Below are positions 12,522-25,765 of a stretch of DNA of 64,000 nucleotides, one piece after another. How positions within the stretch are numbered: position 1 is the stretch's first letter; every line of letters begins with the position of its first letter. The position numbers and the translations under genes were made by a program. Source of the DNA: Pyrrhoderma lamaoense (taxonomy: Eukaryota; Basidiomycota; Agaricomycetes; Hymenochaetales; Hymenochaetaceae); contig NBAZ01000006.1 in assembly GCA_002794735.1 (NCBI GenBank), positions 620,001 through 684,000 on the forward strand, in the 5' to 3' direction. The notes under the pieces were generated by a model. That model searched no databases and was not told the DNA's origin. It saw only the letters and a list, made by a program, of their open reading frames with translations.

Positions 12522-14430
12522 ATGAAATACTTCTCGACACGTGGAGACAGGGACTGGCTGTCTTTTGAAGAGGTCAAGCATTTTATAGCAATAGCTACCT
12601 ATCAGTTTACCGATCTCCAAATAGACTGTCCTCACGGGACTTGCCCCAGACGGTGGGCTCTATATTCCCACAGAAATACCAACATTACCAGAGGATTGGC
12701 AAGAAAAATGGTGTAATCACTCTTTCCAGGAGCTATCACTTGAGATCCTCTCTCTGTATATCTCCCCGGACGAGATCTCACGCGAGCAACTTCGGGAATT
12801 AGTGAATAAATCCTATAGCACCTTCCGTCATCCGGATGTGACTCCTCTCAAAAAACTTAGCGATAAACTTTTTGTCCTTGAGCTTTTCCACGGACCTACG
12901 TTCGCCTTTAAAGATGTTGCCTTGCAACTCCTTGGAAACCTCTTCGAGTTCTTCCTGTTAAGAAGAAACGCAGGCAAGAAAGACGGAGAACCTCGCGAAC
13001 GTTTGACTGTGGTTGGTGCAACAAGTGGGGACACTGGAAGGTATGATGATGTGAATCAAAGCCAAGTCTTCACCACGTTGAACATATTCTCTTAGTGCTG
13101 CTATCTATGGCTTACGGAATAAGTCTGATATTTCAATATTTATTCTCCACCCTAAGGGACGAGTTTCTCCCATACAAGAGGCACAAATGACAACAGTAAC
13201 TGATTATAACGTCCATAATGTTGCTGTGAAGGGCACATTCGATGATTGCCAGGTATGTAGGCTCCTCTTAATAATACTGTACGTTGCTGAGTATTTCCTC
13301 ACAACAGGATATAGTGAAAGCGCTTTTCGCTGATCGCGAATTCAACGCTACTCATAGACTTGGAGCAATCAACTCCATCAATTGGGCTAGGATCTTAGCA
13401 CAGACTGTTTACTATTTCCTAGCATACTTTCACGCACGGCGTCAGCTATCGTCAGAATTCGAACTTCAGTTCGTAGTTCCTACTGGTAATTTTGGAGACA
13501 TACTCGCCGGATACTATGCTAAACGCATGGGCCTTCCTAGCGCACGTCTCGCCGTTGCAACAAATGCCAATGATATTCTCACTCGCTTCTGGCGCAGTGG
13601 AAGATACGAGAAGCGGGCCTCTCCAGGAAAGTCCGGAAATATTAGTGAAGGCATTGTAGCCCCAGCAAACGGAGCATCGGATGGAAAACAGGCGGAGTCG
13701 TCAGAGGATGGAGTACACGCTACACTGAGTCCAGCAATGGATATTCTTGTATCTAGTAACTTTGAGCGTCTACTCTGGTATCTTGCGTATGAGGGTATCG
13801 CAAATAGAGATCATGAAAGCGCTTGTAGTACGGTATCTGGGTGGATGAGCAAAGTTAAAAGCGATGGACGTGTTGAAGTTCCGACCTCTGTTCTTGAACT
13901 TGCACGCCGTGACTTTGTTGCGGAGCGCATCTCTGATGAAAAGGTATCCATAGTTCAATTTGTCGTCTAGTTTGACAGATCACTGATGTACTAATGATCT
14001 GGCAGACAATCGAGACCATCCGTTCATTCTACAAAGGTTCACCCTCGTATATTGCTGACCCTCATACTGCTGTTGCTTTAGCTGCAGCTAGACTCATCGA
14101 ACCACAAAAGTAAGTTATATCGATAACAGGCTTTGTTGCACTAATTGACAAAAAAATTCGTGTTTTTCGCGCAGTTCCGCATCTACAGTGCAGGTTGTAC
14201 TTTCTACTGCTCACCCAGCCAAGTTCTCAGAAGCTGTGACAAGTGCACTTGGAGCAGAGCCTGATTTCAACTTTGAACAAGATGTCTTACCCGAAGAGTT
14301 CAAGGGTCTTCTTGAGAAGGAACGACGAGTCATTGACGTCTCCTCTGCTAACGTTGATCTTGTGAAAGCTGTCATTGAGGGTGTCGCACAAAAGATGGAC
14401 GGGGAGTCTAAACATGGACTAGGGGTTTAA
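12522..14430 (+). CDS. THR4: Threonine synthase
   Basis: PLP enzyme that converts O-phosphohomoserine to threonine, the last step of threonine synthesis. Six exons (12522-12572, 12625-13040, 13096-13252, 13308-13943, 14006-14109, 14175-14430) give 539 residues, typical of the fungal enzyme. The PLP lysine sits in GPTFAFKDVALQ. Other family motifs are GATSGDTGSAAIYG (completed across intron 2), INSINWARILAQ, VPTGNFGDILAGY and LSTAHPAKF. The first intron has a GTCAAG donor yet restores EETVLTGLAPDGGLYIP exactly. A family-atypical Ser/Gly/Ala-rich insert follows YEKRASPGK before LSPAMDIL. Start MKYFSTRGD matches the normal N-terminus of fungal homologues. Confidence 0.97.
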
Positions 14431-14653
14431 GAGCTGGACTAGTAGAACAAACATAAGATGGTGTAGTATGTATACATGCACATATACTTATTCTGTGTAA
14501 TAATAACAATAATGGGCCTAAATGACTTGCTCGCATCTCTTTATCAGTCATACTCAAAAATGCGTATACACATGCACTCGTACATAATTAATGATATTAT
14601 ATATGTATAACTCAGCCCGATGTGTGGAAAAAAATCATAGATACACAGTAGGT

Positions 14654-17437
14654 TTACCCCTGCCCTTCCTCCCCTCCATATGAATTACTTTTGTGCTTAG
14701 GGGTGAATATCCATCCCTCGGGTACTTTTCCCAAGAACATCTCTGATATTTTCACCCAATCACGACTATCAGTGCTAGCAAGTAGCGTTTCCAAATCATC
14801 ACGACCTCTAAACGCGGGCGGTCGGTCGTTTATCCGACCCGGAAGAACTTCAAGAAGTCCGATGGGTATGTACCTGTGCATAAATGAGAGCGCTTCACAT
14901 AGGTATCGACGCGTAGTATTTATTCCAGCGGTGTCGCTACCGAAATGGCTGAAAGAAAGAGCATATTGTCAGTCAGCATTGGTTCCCTCCTCAGAGATTA
15001 ACGACTCAAAAAATAAGCGAAAATGATCAACCTTAATCCATACTCCGCATGCTGGAAAGAGAAATGTCAATATAATCATATCAGCGACAGTTATTAGATG
15101 AAGGAGAAAAACACACGAATACAAATTTGAGTGATTGTAAGAAAAGATAGCACATACCTTCCTGATGAGCTCGAGTCTCTCTCTGGAGCTGATGTCCCAC
15201 TCACGGTGTTCCTTAATTTCAGTAAAGATCCAGGGTTTGATAAGTGCTCCCCGTGCAACCATCACCCCGTCAACACCTCCACGTTCCACGCTCTCCCAGT
15301 ATCCTTGGCTCGAGTAACAATCACCACCGCCAAAAATGGGAATTGGTGTTACTAGAGGTATTAAAGAATGACATCATATTGACTTAAGGTTAGATTTCCA
15401 GAGATGAAATTGAAAGAGGAAATGACCAACAATCCTCTTCTGCTTCGCGAGCACGAACGGCTTCAACACATTCCTTGATATAATCCCAGTCAGCAAGTTT
15501 TGTATATCGTTGTTGACGTGTTCTCCCATGCAACTTAAATCGATAAACGAATTCAAAAGTCAAATCAAAAGATAATCAGCCCAATCAATCATTCTCAGTA
15601 ATGATAGAATAATTATACAAACCGTCATCGCCCCAATACCAGTCTCCGCAGCAAGCCGAGGCATCAGTTTATGTGCATTATTACGCCCCTCCTTGACCCC
15701 AGTTCGGAGTTTTACAGTCAGCGGGATTTCTCCAAGAGCTTTGTTCATCCCAACAAGGATTTTGCTCAGTTTCCCAGGAGCGTCCAATACTAGTTGATGA
15801 AAACTCAGATAGATATCAAAGAGGAAAAAGTCTGTAAGACAGTGATGAAAATAGTTTCGTACATGCTGAACCACTTCCCGAGCGAAATACCAAATCAATT
15901 GGACAACCACAATTGACGTCGACGAAGTCTATGCCTTGTGGACCATAGCCAAATTCTTTTGCGAACACTTCGGCGGTCGCGGCTAATGTTCCAGGTTTAT
16001 TACCGGCGAGTTGAACACCAAACGTACGCTCTGATGGGTGTCGACGAACAAGAGACCACTCTTCCTTTGAGCCCTGGAGGAATGAAGTCGCCAGACCCAC
16101 TAATATTGATGAAAATAAACAATTAGCTATCTTTCGCGAAGGAAAACAACATACTCTCTCCACAGGTGATATCCGCTCCTAAAGAAACACATAATCTCCT
16201 GAAAGGCTATGAATATGCGGGATCAGTTAGAGTGCTTAGAAATTGTTAGATGCCTTTCATACCAGATTACCAACAGTTGTAAGTGGCGCAAGGTCTATGT
16301 TGCTTTCATTCAGAGTCACTTTTTGGTTAAAGCTAGTGAAGCATACATGTCATCCCCTTCCATCGGAGTCTCTTTTTCTCACAAAAGCGCATAGGGACAT
16401 CCGGCGTGTCTCTTTCGGCCTCGGAACTCAATAGATCAGCTTCAGAAAACGTGGTAATTCCAGAGGCATCTATAGTTCCCGTTATATTCTTATTTTTACT
16501 CTCCATAGTGTCTAGTTCTTTCAGGTATGCATCAGTGATTGGTTGCGGATACTAGTTATATAGATAAAAGTCAGAGGTAAGATTAGCAGATATCTGGAAA
16601 ACATTCATACCTTTTTCGAACGTAATTGTTTCAGAGTGAAGCCTGGAATATAGTTAACTTCCGTTGTCTCTAGATTACGCTGCGCTATTTTTTCTTCATC
16701 CTTCACTAGTTCTAGGGTACCAGTTTCTGATTTCTTTATGTGCGAGCCAAGATATCTGCATTTAAACCCACTCCGACACGTTCCCTTTTCATGATATACG
16801 GGACAATAAGAGGAAGAGTCTATTGAGAAAGGGAAGTCGGTACTGGAAGCATTTGGAGTTGAAGTGACAAGACTCTCAGTGCTATCAAAATCCTTTGGGA
16901 AAGTCAGTTCTTCGATAGTTGTAGGAAAAGATAGATCCCTTGGCTTCTTCTCTAAATATTCATTGATATCATGTATAAACCGACACCTGTAATCTCATGA
17001 GCATTCTAACAAGACTACTAGTATGTGCAACTTCAGACATACTCCTCACCAAGTTCACATGCATCTCCATTTGCAATCCTCCAGCATAACTCCACTTCAT
17101 CACGCATTTTTATATATCTCCGACCTTTATTAGCACCGGTCCGTTTCTTTTTCTCTTCCTTTGAGAGCCTCTGCCTTTTCCCTGGACGCTGTCCATCTTC
17201 ATTGCTCTCTTTGATATCATTATCTAGTAATCCAGAATCTTTAGACCCGTTGATATGATTAGTTGCTCTTTCTGCTGAATCGTCATCGGCTATAGTCCGG
17301 GTTTCAGACGAGATTAGATACCTAAGGCGAGTGTATATATTTTAACTGGCGCTTTAAATTGTTCCATATTTTGAAACGTACTCCGATTTGATAGGCGCTA
17401 TTCCTGTGTTATTGTCCCTTCTTTCTATCTCAGTCAT
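14654..17437 (-). CDS. DUS3: tRNA-dihydrouridine(47) synthase, Dus3 type
   Basis: Flavin enzyme that reduces uridine 47 in the tRNA variable loop. Twelve exons rebuild a normal Dus3: an N-terminal basic region, two CCCH zinc fingers (C-x8-C-x5-C-x3-H in the segment ending CRFIHD, and another ending CRYLGSH), then the TIM-barrel with [17 protein letters not shown], the catalytic cysteine in [34 protein letters not shown] and the FMN-binding [12 protein letters not shown] and [15 protein letters not shown]. The C-terminus ends GGEEGQG. An exon of only 20 nt lies at 15032-15051. The ATG at 17437 is 244 bp from the RRP9 start on the other strand, so the two genes, both for RNA maturation, share a promoter region. 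Confidence 0.95.
15032..15051 (-). other. 20-nt internal micro-exon of DUS3
   Basis: Flanked by a TTTCCAG acceptor and a GTTGAT donor on the minus strand, with introns of 106 and 83 bp. It encodes HAEYGL plus two bases of the next codon and is needed to join IRK to SHFGSDTAG in frame. Confidence 0.8.
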
Positions 17438-17681
17438 GATAGCCAACACTTTTCTTGGTTTTGAGAGCGGGTATTTTGAATTTATACAGTCACAGTGTGT
17501 ATGCAAACATATGCGCAAGATTTGAGACTAATTCCCACGATTACAATAGAAGTACTTGTGAGAACTACTCTAGTTATACTTCCAGACGCCGATCGCACGC
17601 ATGGATGAAATTAAAAAAAAGTTTACAGGCTTCTTTCATAGTTTCATTAGCTCTACACCGTCCGGGTGTAGAACACAAAAC

Positions 17682-19646
17682 ATGCCTGACTCTTTCTTTG
17701 TATCTAAAAAGACGCGAAAGCGAAAACGTTCCTCTAACGTTAAGGGACCTTCAAACCCAAAAACAGCTATTAATGGCAAGGGTCGACCAAGTTCAGGAAA
17801 AGCAAAAGATAGAGATGAAGAACTCGAGTCGGGAGGGTCAGGCGATGATGGATTTGGAGGAATTGATGATTTGGAGCTGAACGCATCAGATAGCGACCCA
17901 AACGCTAGTGGAGAGGAGGACGAAACGGAAACTCCAGCTGAAAAACGATTAAGACTGGCTAAACTATACTTGGACAGCGTTAAAGAGGATCTTGGTTCGT
18001 CAATCTGTATTCATACTACGTAGCAAGGTTCTAACACAGAATTAATCCATAATACAGCTGCGGCAGACGGAGAAATTGATGCTGCAGAACTGGACCGAGA
18101 ACTGATAGCATCTAGGTTAAAACAAGATGTCATAGAGCATGATGGAAAGATTCATAACTTCATTGCTGATTCAGTAAGGTTGCTCCTCTATATAGCATAT
18201 ACACTTGGTTAATACTTTATTTAGCTAGACATACCAGAAACACCGATTTATCTTCGTACTCGGGGCACCGGCAGCCCGTCACCTCTGCAGTTGCGAGCAC
18301 AAGTGGAAATATCTTATATTCTTGTGGCAAGGAAGGTTCCATCGTTCGTACTGATCTCTCCTTGGGGAAACAAGTTTCAGTTTTCTACAAGCAAAGACTA
18401 CCTTCAGCAACTACTAACAAGGGGAAAGGTAGAGCAACTGATGAAGTACATGGGCATACAGACGAAGTCCTCACACTCGCACTTAGTGATGATGGAAAGT
18501 ACCTAGCAAGCGGAGGGAAGGACAGAAAATTGATTGTGTGGGATGTACAGAAGAGTGAATGGATTCAAAATTTCTCGGGACACAAGGATACTATCTCTGT
18601 ATGAAAATTTTCGGTCTCATAGATATCGATGCTCATTCTTTATAACATTTTTCAGTGTATTGCTTTCCGAAAAGGCACTCATCAATTGTACACCGGCTCT
18701 TTAGACCGCTCACTTAAATTATTCGATCTTTCCCCAGGTGTAATGGGTTATGTTGATTCTCTCTTTGGGCACCAAGATCAAGTCATCTCCTTAGATGCAT
18801 TACGTGCCGAGACGGCGGTCAGTTCTGGTGCCCGTGATCGTACAGTAAGGTTTTGGAAGGTTGTGGATGAGACTCAGCTTGTTTTCCGCGGTGGTGGAAA
18901 GAGTAAGATACGAGAAGTGCTTGAAGGAGGGCTGGACGGTTTGGATGATGAAAATGAGGACAAAATGCGAAAAGCAACCAGTGACGATTTGGCCTCACAT
19001 TTTGAAGAGGGGAGCATTGACTGTGTTGCAATGATTGATGAAAGTACCTTCGCTAGCGGTGGTGACAGTGGGTAAGTGGCTATTTATCGAAACAAAAAAC
19101 TAATGTTTATTGATATATAACAATAGCACCATAGCAATCTGGACAACAGCAAAGAAAAAGCCGGTGTACAGTCAACCTCTAGCCCATGGGTTACATGAAG
19201 TATACTCTTCTACTGAGGGTATCGTGCGGACACCTCGCTGGATTACATCACTTGCATGTCTGCGATATGGTGACGTACTTGCCTCTGGATCCTGGTCATC
19301 CGAAATTCGACTCTGGAAGCTATCTATCGACACGACCAAAAAATCACGATCCTTCAGTCTTCACCCACTCGGCGTCCTTCCTGCTCCCGGTGTCGTTAAT
19401 TCCCTTCAGGTCCTCTCTATTCCACGTTCAACTACAGAGTCATGGGCATGGCTAAAGGAAAAGGCAGAAAACTCTGGAATCAAGAGTACCGATACTACTG
19501 AAAACATCGAAAAGAGAAAGAGCAATAGTCTGGTTGTTGTCGCAGCCTTAGGTCAGGAGCCTCGACTTGGTAGATGGATAGTCATGAAGGGCGATGGAGC
19601 ACAAAATGCGACACGTACATTTGTAATTCACCAAAAAACTCCTTGA
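17682..19646 (+). CDS. RRP9: U3 snoRNA-interacting WD40 protein (Rrp9/U3-55K)
   Basis: Component of the U3 snoRNP and small-subunit processome, needed for early pre-18S rRNA cleavage in the nucleolus. Five exons (17682-17994, 18058-18178, 18229-18598, 18656-19071, 19127-19646) give 579 residues. After a basic, then acidic N-terminus comes the family signature AEKRLRLAKLYLDSV, then DRELIASRLKQDV. WD repeats include GHTDEVLTLALSDDGKYLAS, GGKDRKLIVWDV, TGSLDRSLKLFDL, GARDRTVRFWKV, SGGDSGTIAIWTT and ASGSWSSEIRLWKL. Intron 2 needs a GTTGCT donor and CTAG acceptor to keep frame. MPDSFFVSKKTRKRKR is chosen as start; an upstream in-frame ATG at 17601 would add 27 residues. Confidence 0.95.
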
Positions 19647-20836
19647 CTGTGTGTTGTTCATTATTACCTTTACTGTACGAGAATCCTATATTCCAATGCA
19701 TATTCTAGATTACGTATAAATCGATCAGAAAGTTCCTGTCCACTGAGGTGACCAAATTGTGGTTTTGTATTGGTCTGTTTGGGAAATGTGAGAAATACCT
19801 TCTTTATATAGAATTATCCTTTTCAGGAGAGCACAGGATCAATCACCTTGCCCTCTTACTTCTGTTCCAAAATTCGAAACGGAAAACCCAAGGATAGAGA
19901 CGTGAGTTTCTCTCAAAAAAACGATATTTACATTGGAAAACTAGTATCTTCAACGCTCGCTAATAGCAATGCAATTGATATCTAATGTCACCGTACCGGA
20001 GCATGCCTGATGAGTATCAACGTGTTGATACATCTCGGCCTAGTATTATGACCGCTATTTAGGAATTCGAGAGAAGCATTGCGTGGGACAAGAGATGGAG
20101 CAATGAATATTATGAACAGGATATAGAGCTGGAGTAGAGTATGATTGTCTTAAATGGATATATCTGTATGTATGTATCTTTCTGCGTAATAAATGTCTTG
20201 TCCTGTTTTTTTGTTCTATGTCTCTCTTTTTTCAATTTTTGGTGGATCTTTTGTTGCTCGTCAAATAGCGAGAAATAGGAAGCAAGTTGAAACTGAATCA
20301 GAGAAGAAGGTCGAGTTGCCTCTGTTTGTCTTTCTTTTGACTGCACGCACCCTCGTATGAGCACAGACGCCCGCGAACATATTCCAGACACCGTTGCTGG
20401 ACCGCCACCATCACCTCTTACTCACCTCCCTCTCCTTTTATTTCCACCGTACTCTCTTCGTTGTCCATCTGAATCGGGCATCTTCTTACTGTGATCATCC
20501 TGGCGTGAAACTGTTTAGTTCCATCAGACGGCCAACGAGGTGTGTCACATTGACCACACAGACGACGCTTCCAAGACCATTGACAAATTCTATCAACTTT
20601 TTTTCTTCCTTTCGACATCATCTCGATTTCACTCCTCTCCGTCTGTTTACTAGCCCTTTAATCTCTTTTAAATTTTTTTGTAAAGAAAAGGAGGTTATAA
20701 CAAGAGCGTAGCCGACAACAAGGGGTGTAAAAAAGTGTGACAGACCGTGTTCTCCAGTACGAGACTACTATTACATTCTCAACTACTACTTTTTTTATCT
20801 CTCGATTTCCTTTCATATAGTCATTGCGTTTCTCGT
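19647..20836. other. Intergenic region and probable SET1 leader
   Basis: No supported gene. From about 20390 to 20690 the plus strand is pyrimidine-rich, as is common in fungal promoters and 5' UTRs, and precedes the SET1 start. Confidence 0.4.
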
Positions 20837-23800
20837 ATGTCAGGAAGGGCGCCGCCAACGGGCCCTCGGGCGTTGCGCACGTACATAGCACCAGGCTCGA
20901 ATCAGGTCTTGCCTTCCGAACCAGGCACGGAAGTTCACAATAGCCCGAGAAACAACCATGTCAATGGTACTGGTAGCTCTAGAACCCACTATGTAAATGG
21001 TTATGGTTCTAGTCATGGACATAGTTCAAGTCTGAGTGGTTTCTCCCGGCCGCCACCATCAGGTCCGAAAGCTAGTAAACTGTCGGCGCCTGGGTCATGG
21101 CAGAATAATCGTCTAGCGAGTACACCTCACTCTTCATCCTCACCAGTTTCTCATGAAAATCACTCGCAATGGAGTCAGCCTCGATCAGCCGGTATTGACT
21201 CGACTGGAAGGGCACCAATATCCTTTACTCTACCCAGGGCATCCCAACCTGCACCCCCACCTCCTGGGCCTGAACAAAGGCCTCCATCACCTATTGCCTC
21301 TCCTCCACCCCTCCACCTCCACCTTTACCTCCTGCAGATGATGTTCCTCCACCTCCGCCTCCAGACACCCCTCCACCAGCGCCATCTGAACTACCTCACC
21401 TTAAAGTTCCTATCAGACTACCCCCCACCCTACCCCAGGAAACTCGTTCTACCCCCTCTCCCTTCCCTGGACCCAAAAATCAAGAAGAATCTGCACCAAT
21501 TCCTCCATCGTCTATACCTCCGCCTTTACCTCCTCCAGATCTACTCAGGCATACCCCAAAACCATCAAATTCACAACCCAACCGACCTCAACATACCTCT
21601 TCACGAATCGCCTCACCAACACCTTTCAAGCCAACTCTCGCCGCTCCTCCACCCCCACCCACACCCGCCAGAGAGCTGACACCCCCACCCCCTCGACCAC
21701 CAACCCCAATCCCTGAAGGTGTTTTAGTGACTTTCGAAAAAGTGCAAGGAAAAGATTCACCTAAGAGATTATACTCTCTTGCTTCCCCACCTTCTTGGCC
21801 ACCTCCACGCTCTGAGTTACCTCATGGACGCAATTTTCGTGTCATTTTCGACTCAAGCTACGAACCGGATCGAGAAAAGGATCGGTACGGTTCTATGAAA
21901 ATGCTTGCAAATCGTATCCGGGAAGCAGGTTACAGTGATCGTTTGACTGAAGGCAGGGATAAGGAGAAGGAGAAGGGGAAAGGGAAATTAGTTATATACA
22001 GGTTTGATGGAGAAACAATTGAAGGCGAGGAAGAGGCTCGTCCGGCGGATCCGCGTAAAGCTTCTGGATCTGGATCTAGGCGGCCAAGGTTTCGTAATGA
22101 GTTTTTTCTTACATCCTATGAGGTATGATTTAAATTACAATGATTCAACTTCTAAGCCATTTAACTTAAAGCCGTAATCAATATAGCATGATGCCAACTC
22201 TTGCGGTCCTGCTCCTACATCAAATATTTTGGTTTTCGGTTTCCCCTCACTCACAACAAACCAAGCCATTCGACTGCATTTCTCGAAATATGGAATTATC
22301 TCTAATTTGGACCGGGAGCTCGATCATGTGACAGGTGCTGCTATGGATATAGTCTCGATACAATTCTCGACACATGCTGATGCAGCAAAGGCAGTCGCTG
22401 GAGAGAACGGAAAAAATTTCACTAACAATGTAATTGGGTTTGGAGCGGCTGCCGTAAGTCTATCGAATAAACAAGGTGGCAAAGCTGAAGTTAAGGTCAT
22501 GTTCGACGGAGAAGGAAAGTTGTTAAAATTACTACTAAGTCTGCATGCAGAAAAGAGGAAAAAGGATAAAGAGCCAAAACCGCCTCCACCTCCTCCCTCA
22601 AAGGTAATTGAGTCTTCTGGAGCTGGTCCAAGCTCGTCAGATGGGCCTTCGAGGCCTACAACGTCCGCAAGTACATATCATGCACAAAATAGTTCTCAAT
22701 ATCCTCCGCCGCCGTCATGGAGGCCGTCCTCTCAACCTGGTCAACATCCTCGTTCTTTCCCTCCTCACTCATCTCTTCCATCCCGGCCGACAGGATCCAA
22801 TAAGTTCAATAATTTCGGTAGCACTCAATCTGGAAGAGGGAGGGACGGCTTCTATCGAGGGACCGGTGCTCCTCGCCGTGGTCTTCCCTCTGCTCTTTTT
22901 CGCGCTCGTTCAGTGAACAGTGTACAAGCAACAATGCTAGATGGGTCTCCGTCCCTTGACTCTGGATCACACCTACCCGACGGTTTGAATGACCATGTAT
23001 CGGAACGAGAGTTTCGAAATACGCGTGTAGGGCGTTCCCCTTCTCCAACCCGAATCGAGTCTCCGAGGCGTGTTCCTTCTCCTAGACGGCATCCCTCTCC
23101 AAGACGATATCATTCACCTATACGTTCTTTATCCCCACGGCGACGTCTACCAACTCCTAAACAACCTTCTTCCGCTGTTCAGTTGCGCTCGCATTCTCCT
23201 TTACCCATCCAACCTCCGTCTCCAATTTCCACCCACGTACCATCACCATTGGTCCGACGGCGAACACCAGATCGATCCCCATCCCCTGAAAAGGCTCCTT
23301 CTATAAAACGTGCACCGTCTCCAGAGAAAGTACTGTCTTCAAGACGTTCTCCCCCTCCGGAACGACCGCCCTCCCTCAGCGATCCCCGTCCCCGAAGCGG
23401 GCTCTCTCTGTGCCTCCTGACGAAGAACCTCCTGCGAAACGTTCGAAGTTAATAGAGGATCATACGGAGGTTGTGGATGGTGTATCAGCAGGTCCAGAGG
23501 TCAATGGTTCTGAAGCTAATGGTTTCGTTCCCGAACCCATCGAACCTCAGGCTAAGAGTAAGAAGACGACGGTGAAGAAAGCTGAAAAAGAAAGGAAGGA
23601 GAAGAAAGGAACAAAACAGACAAAGAAATCTAAAGCTGAGCAACCCGCTTTGGAAACGATCGTTATTACTCCGGCAATGGAAATTGACGCTCCTGTTGTC
23701 ACGGAATTACACTTGTCCCCTGCTTCAGACTGGCCCCAGCCTCGCTTCCTATCTCTTCTTCGATTTCTACACCTGTTATTGAAAGGCCAAAAACGCCACC

Positions 23801-24837
23801 GAAACTTGTTGATCCTCTTCAAGAGTCTGATTTACTTGAACTAGCAGAAGATGACGAGGATCTCTACTTCTCTCGGCTTGCTCTTTCGTTGAACGTCAAT
23901 GACGAGGATTTCAAGGTCCCGGACAGGGGAGCTCCTCCTGCGGCTCATTCGTCCCCGCCCCCGCTTCGTAAACACGCCACGGGTTCAGCACGCACAGAAG
24001 GCTCTTACAAAATACCACATGCAGAGAAGTCTGCATACGTTGCCCAATATGCTACGCGTGGAGCTCCAACTTCAGATCCAAAAGCGAAGGAGGTCCCACC
24101 TCAACAACCAAACGTGTCATCACGTTCAAATCGTGCTAACGCTCGTCGTCGTGCTCAAGGTCTTGATGAACTCAATCAATTGCAGCTAGCTGTTGCTCTT
24201 TCTAAAGGTGAAACTGCAGTAACTGCCGACTCTATGAAGTTTAATCAACTACAAACGCGAAAAAAGCATTTGCGATTTGCACGTTCGCCTATTCACGATT
24301 GGGGGTTATATGCTATGGAACGCATCGGGAGAGGAGAGATGGTTATTGAGTATGTTGGTGAAATAATTCGAGCTGCCGTAGCAGACAAGCGAGAAAAGGT
24401 GTACGAGCGGCAGGGCATAGGGAGCAGTTATCTGTTTCGTATTGATGAGGATCTGGTCGTGGATGCCACAAAGAAGGGCAATCTAGGGTGAGTAAATATT
24501 TTCTATGATCGCTTATATATGACTTTACAAGTAAAGAGATCTAATCAATACTGTCCCTTTCTCTTCTCCCTGGCAGTCGGTTGATCAATCACTCTTGCGA
24601 TCCTAACTGTACTGCAAAGATTATTACCATCAATGGTGAGAAGAAGATTGTTATCTATGCAAAGGAGGATATCGAGTTGGGTGATGAAATCACTTATGGT
24701 ACGTATCACTATCTCGTTAAATTTACCTTTGATACAGTAGCTGACACTTGCCCCTTAAAGACTACCACTTCCCTATTGAACAGGATAAGATCCCGTGTCT
24801 TTGTGGATCTGCTAAATGTCGTGGTTACCTTAACTAA
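20837..24837 (+). CDS. SET1: Histone H3K4 methyltransferase Set1 (COMPASS), with frame breaks
   Basis: Catalytic subunit of COMPASS, methylating histone H3 Lys4. Order: Pro/Ser-rich N-terminus, an RRM-like domain ([20 protein letters not shown]), Arg/Ser/Pro-rich region with SP repeats, basic linker, N-SET box ([14 protein letters not shown]), SET domain ([30 protein letters not shown]) and post-SET Cys motif [13 protein letters not shown]. Introns at 22123-22186, 24488-24576 and 24699-24760 are clear. The frame also breaks near 21308-21311, 23369-23375 and 23734-23737, each fixed by one extra C in a C run. The first two could instead be introns (21192-21337; a 50-bp GTACTG...CTCAG); I found none for the third. 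Family call firm; exact middle reading uncertain. Confidence 0.9.
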
Positions 24838-25765
24838 TTCCTTACACTTCGAATAAATCTAAATCTGTTATTGGGCTTTTTTATACATGTCTTAGTTCAT
24901 TTTTGAGTGGATTTCCCCCCTTTTTCGCCTTTCTCGCATCCCAATTTCGTTTCCAGTTTTGTTACCTTTTACTAGTTCTATCACGCGCCCCTCCCCAACA
25001 TCTTTTTTCATGTTTCTATAGTTAATCTTCATATTCTCCTTTTTCATCATCCTTTTGCCCTTTTCTACTATTTCTCTGCTTTATCCTGTTATGTCTTTGG
25101 TCCATGTCTCATGTTACTGTTATCGTCATCCAATCAGTTCGCTTGCAAGTTTTGCATAGGTCGTTGCCTCAAATCCCAAACTCTTGTATTGTTATCAGTT
25201 GCATATTTTCTTTTCCAATAGTTCTCCTTCTTTCATCCTCCACTTCCCCTTTTATACGTTTCTCACCTTTTCTATATCAGTAACCCATGATCGTTACCCA
25301 CTTCTTCAACCGGCATAGAGCAAATGACCATTGACAATGACCTTCCTGAAAATGCTCTTCAACTTGGACTTCGCTAGTTCTCCCTTCTTAATCACTAAGC
25401 AACTCTATTTTCTCCTTCAGAGTCGTCTTTCCCAAGTTAGGGTCTTTCTTACTCATGCAATTACATGTAGACGGTACAAAATTGAGTTATTGAGCTTTTT
25501 TCATCCACTTTCTTTAATCTTTCTTTTTGTATCTCATGATGTGATGATGAACCAAAAAAACAAATATAAAACAGGGACGGAATCAGAACCAGAACAAACA
25601 AAGGAAAGAATTAGTACAAATAACAGCAAGGGGATGATAGTCGCAGCTAATACGGATTTTTGAAGTTCTTCTCTTGTGTTCATAACAATTTACTCACCCC
25701 TATCATAGTTCAGCCCTATTTCTCTAAGATACTAGGTTAATGTGTATCTATTGTGTGTTTATGAA
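24838..25765. other. Convergent intergenic region, 3' UTRs
   Basis: T- and pyrimidine-rich plus strand between the stop codons of SET1 and seryl-tRNA synthetase. No gene recognised. Confidence 0.45.

Noticed and set aside
20394..20711. Open frame in the pyrimidine-rich SET1 upstream region
   Set aside because: Low-complexity Ser/Phe/Leu composition typical of pyrimidine-rich DNA; no homologous motif.
23572..23739. Intron explaining the third SET1 frame break
   Set aside because: Candidate GT...AG pairs near the break have the wrong length modulo three; the only fitting pair would remove a 218-bp coding-like region.
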